A program made the position numbers and the translations under genes. Under the pieces are notes generated by a model. That model made no database searches. It was not told the origin of the DNA and worked only from the letters and a program-made list of their open reading frames with translations. Of a stretch of DNA of 64,000 nucleotides, positions 62,222 through 64,000 are shown in pieces. The stretch comes from Agarilytica sp045430285 (GTDB lineage Bacteria; Pseudomonadota; Gammaproteobacteria; Pseudomonadales; Cellvibrionaceae). Location: positions 248,001 to 312,000 of the forward strand of contig JAILXV010000003.1 in assembly GCA_045430285.1 (NCBI GenBank), in the 5' to 3' direction. How positions within the stretch are numbered: the first letter of the stretch is position 1; each line of letters starts with the position of its first letter.

Positions 62222-62701
62222 TTAGTTTTTGTGAATACGTAAATTCATGCTTACCGTGCCAGGATTTGCCCCTGGCGCAACAGATAAATCTTTGATTCTA
62301 AAATTATGGGTAACTTCCATTTCAAAAAGCCACTGCAATACTTTCTCAAAATTTGCTTCATCAAAACGTAATCGCACACCGTCTTTACCGCTGGCCGCCA
62401 TAGATGCAACTTGCAATCCCTTAGCGCTGACGCTTTGCTGTACGATATTTTCAATTGAGCCGCGGCTATTTTCTTGGCTGCCAGTCGTTTTTTGCGCCAT
62501 TACTTGTGCAGCTAAACCACGTACATTCTCTAATGAATTGCGCAATGCATTATTTTTAGTCTCTTCTTTTGCGCGCATATTTTGTACGGGGCTCAGCACT
62601 GCCATAAAGAGAATATACAGAGACAAAAAACCACCGCCGATCACTAACGCGAGCTGATCACGTGAAGAAGCCTGAGACCACCATTCTTTAAGCGCGTCCA
62701 T
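62222..62701 (-). CDS. gspM: Type II secretion system protein M
   Basis: 159 residues. A cytoplasmic N-terminus, one membrane helix (LALVIGGGFLSLYILFMAVLSPV, residues 16-38) and a small periplasmic ferredoxin-like domain. GspM binds GspL and GspE and supports pseudopilus assembly. Its start codon overlaps the GspL stop region by one base. Confidence 0.93.
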   Translation of the reverse strand: MDALKEWWSQASSRDQLALVIGGGFLSLYILFMAVLSPVQNMRAKEETKNNALRNSLENVRGLAAQVMAQKTTGSQENSRGSIENIVQQSVSAKGLQVASMAASGKDGVRLRFDEANFEKVLQWLFEMEVTHNFRIKDLSVAPGANPGTVSMNLRIHKN

Positions 62702-63939
62702 TAGTTCTTCTCCGTCAATTTAATATTGGCTTGATAAACATCACCCTGACGACTGGTGCGCGGGGAACCGGACTGCAAGCCATTGCTGGCCAACAGTTCT
62801 CTAAAGCTACCTAACTCGCCGAGGCCTTTTACTTCGATATTTAACTGCAGCTCTTTTTGTTCACCGTTATAACGAAAGTTCGACATTTGGATATCTTTAC
62901 GTTGAGACATGGCTTTGGATAATCCGCCCAACATCACCACAAGATTTGTTGGTTCGTTACTACTGGACTCACCGCCTTTACCACGCAACAAACTTTTTAA
63001 TCGATTCTCTTCGTCACCCTTCCGACCTTTTGGAACGGCCTGTAAATACACCTGCTGGATTTGACTACGAATCGCTTTGCCTTCGCTTTTTGCTGATAAG
63101 TACGCCGAAAAATTGACAATAAAGGATAATACAAATGCCGCCGCCGCAACATAGACCGGCGTCTTCCAAGTATGCCACCAACGATCTATTGGTAACTTAC
63201 GTGCAAAATCGCCTGAACGAATATTTAGTGGGTTAACGATAAGGCCATCGTCTATACAATCCCAAAAGCATCCTTCTTGTTCTGCGATCTCAATACTTTC
63301 ATTATTCAACCACGCCTCAGGCAAACAGGTCTTTAATAACGATAAGCCTTCGGCTGAATCCGCAAGTAAGTGAATAGCAGCCTCACTCAGGTTAAGTTCT
63401 GAGCTCAAGCTCTCCAAGACCATCGGCGCAACGTTTATTTCAATGGCAAAACCCGAACCGCCAGCAAATTTGGCGATCACCGTTTCGACATCGAGAACCA
63501 AGGTGGCAGCGGCACCTGCCAAGTTCAACAATAAATATTCAGGAAAAACGTGCTGAACTTCGCTGCTGACAAGTTCGATTTCTGCAAGACTGGTTTCGAC
63601 TTCTTCACGATTAAGATAAACCAAATTCACTTGGTCGTTTTCGACTTCGCCAAAACAAAAATGTAAATCTTCAACTGGGTCAATGAGCTCTTCTTCCATA
63701 TCGTATGGAACAAGCTTCGCCAAATGCTTTTTCTCTGCGCCATCCACCGGCACCGTTCGCACAATGGCTTTAGAGCCAGGCATTAACATGCACACCATGG
63801 TGCCGGAGTGGGGGATCGATTCCGCCATCAATTCTAAGGTGCCCGCATGTAGGGCATCATCCCATGAGCCATCGGCAAACTGCATACGCCACTGCCAGTG
63901 ATTCTCGGTTATTTGTCGAACATATAGTCGTTCTGTCAC
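62701..63939 (-). CDS. gspL: Type II secretion system protein L
   Basis: 412 residues from a GTG that overlaps the gspK stop by 4 bp. A large cytoplasmic ASKHA-like domain (about 1-250) links to GspE, then one membrane helix (TPVYVAAAAFVLSFIVNFSAYLSA, about 258-281) and a periplasmic domain. It is the inner-membrane anchor for the secretion ATPase. Confidence 0.95.
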   Translation of the reverse strand: MTERLYVRQITENHWQWRMQFADGSWDDALHAGTLELMAESIPHSGTMVCMLMPGSKAIVRTVPVDGAEKKHLAKLVPYDMEEELIDPVEDLHFCFGEVENDQVNLVYLNREEVETSLAEIELVSSEVQHVFPEYLLLNLAGAAATLVLDVETVIAKFAGGSGFAIEINVAPMVLESLSSELNLSEAAIHLLADSAEGLSLLKTCLPEAWLNNESIEIAEQEGCFWDCIDDGLIVNPLNIRSGDFARKLPIDRWWHTWKTPVYVAAAAFVLSFIVNFSAYLSAKSEGKAIRSQIQQVYLQAVPKGRKGDEENRLKSLLRGKGGESSSNEPTNLVVMLGGLSKAMSQRKDIQMSNFRYNGEQKELQLNIEVKGLGELGSFRELLASNGLQSGSPRTSRQGDVYQANIKLTEKN

Positions 63940-64000
63940 AATATTTCTCTTTTTGATTTTTTAAGACGATTAATCAGTTCGCCTTCTTTATTTCTCAAAA
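63936..64000 (-). CDS. gspK: Type II secretion system protein K, C-terminal end only
   Basis: Twenty codons of an open frame run in from the right edge (ending RLKKSKREIL and TGA at 63936-63938), overlapping the gspL GTG by 4 bp. Identification rests on the standard gspK-gspL order; the sequence itself is too short to recognise. Confidence 0.5.
   Translation of the reverse strand, partial: LRNKEGELINRLKKSKREIL

Noticed and set aside
1..64000. CRISPR arrays, tRNA or rRNA genes, intact IS elements
   Set aside because: None of their repeat, cloverleaf or transposase signatures was seen on reading both strands; weak tRNA-like folds cannot be excluded without a covariance search.

Overview
The window reads as chromosomal DNA of a marine-type gammaproteobacterium, most like the Cellvibrionales/Pseudomonadales. 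Three things point there: the glmU-glmR-glmS order downstream of a complete atp operon (the Pseudomonas-type arrangement, with a DeoR-family gene between glmU and glmS), a type II secretion operon, and many outer-membrane, lipoprotein and TPR genes. Placement is inferred from gene order and protein character only. I see no rRNA or tRNA genes, CRISPR arrays or intact insertion sequences.

Layout. 0-3.4 kb: a NitT/TauT-type ABC importer (permease cut by the left edge) with a good sigma-54 promoter, then a divergent HTH antitoxin/PIN toxin pair lying against the 3' end of glmS, which is the attTn7 position. 3.4-15.2 kb: glmS, glmR, glmU and atpIBEFHAGDC on the minus strand, with identifiable promoters for atp and glmR-glmS. 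15.3-28.4 kb: a metalloprotease-like lipoprotein, an AlkD-like repair protein, a two-receiver histidine kinase, a SUKH-type protein with small ORF remnants, a large chemoreceptor, Tex and a MarR regulator.

28.5-38 kb: a divergent redox-looking locus. On the minus strand are a CxxCH protein of the planctomycete-cytochrome (DUF1588) type, a LamG lipoprotein with two CxxCH motifs and a DUF1501-like protein with a Tat-like leader. On the plus strand is a 1083-residue lipoprotein resembling the hydrazine synthase alpha fold. The 633 bp between them holds a perfect FNR/Anr box and an array of TGAC-N7-GTCA elements. 38.2-42.3 kb: a compact plus-strand operon of SH3/beta-barrel protein, second beta-barrel, TlpA thioredoxin, a DUF4266 mini-lipoprotein ending in Gly-rich CGC, and a DUF3570 barrel, followed by a YfaZ-like protein.

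42.4-50.1 kb: a yebG gene with tandem LexA-like boxes, followed 1.4 kb later by a nearly identical but 5'-truncated copy, with a diiron-hydrolase-like gene between them; then tandem GntP permeases, a sterol-desaturase-family protein and a DUF1254/DUF1214 lipoprotein. 50.3-60 kb: a nine-gene minus-strand operon with TPR proteins, one TolQ/ExbB, two ExbD/TolR and an AgmX/PglI-type TonB-like protein, resembling the Agl/Glt trans-envelope machinery. 60.3-64 kb: apbE followed upstream by gspN, gspM, gspL and the tail of gspK.

The best candidates for an undescribed system are the FNR-box cytochrome/LamG/DUF1501/HZS-alpha-like locus, the neighbouring TlpA-DUF4266-DUF3570-barrel operon (with apbE about 20 kb away), and the Glt/Agl-like machine. 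All three build envelope structures and could be parts of one larger surface or redox apparatus, but that link is inference.
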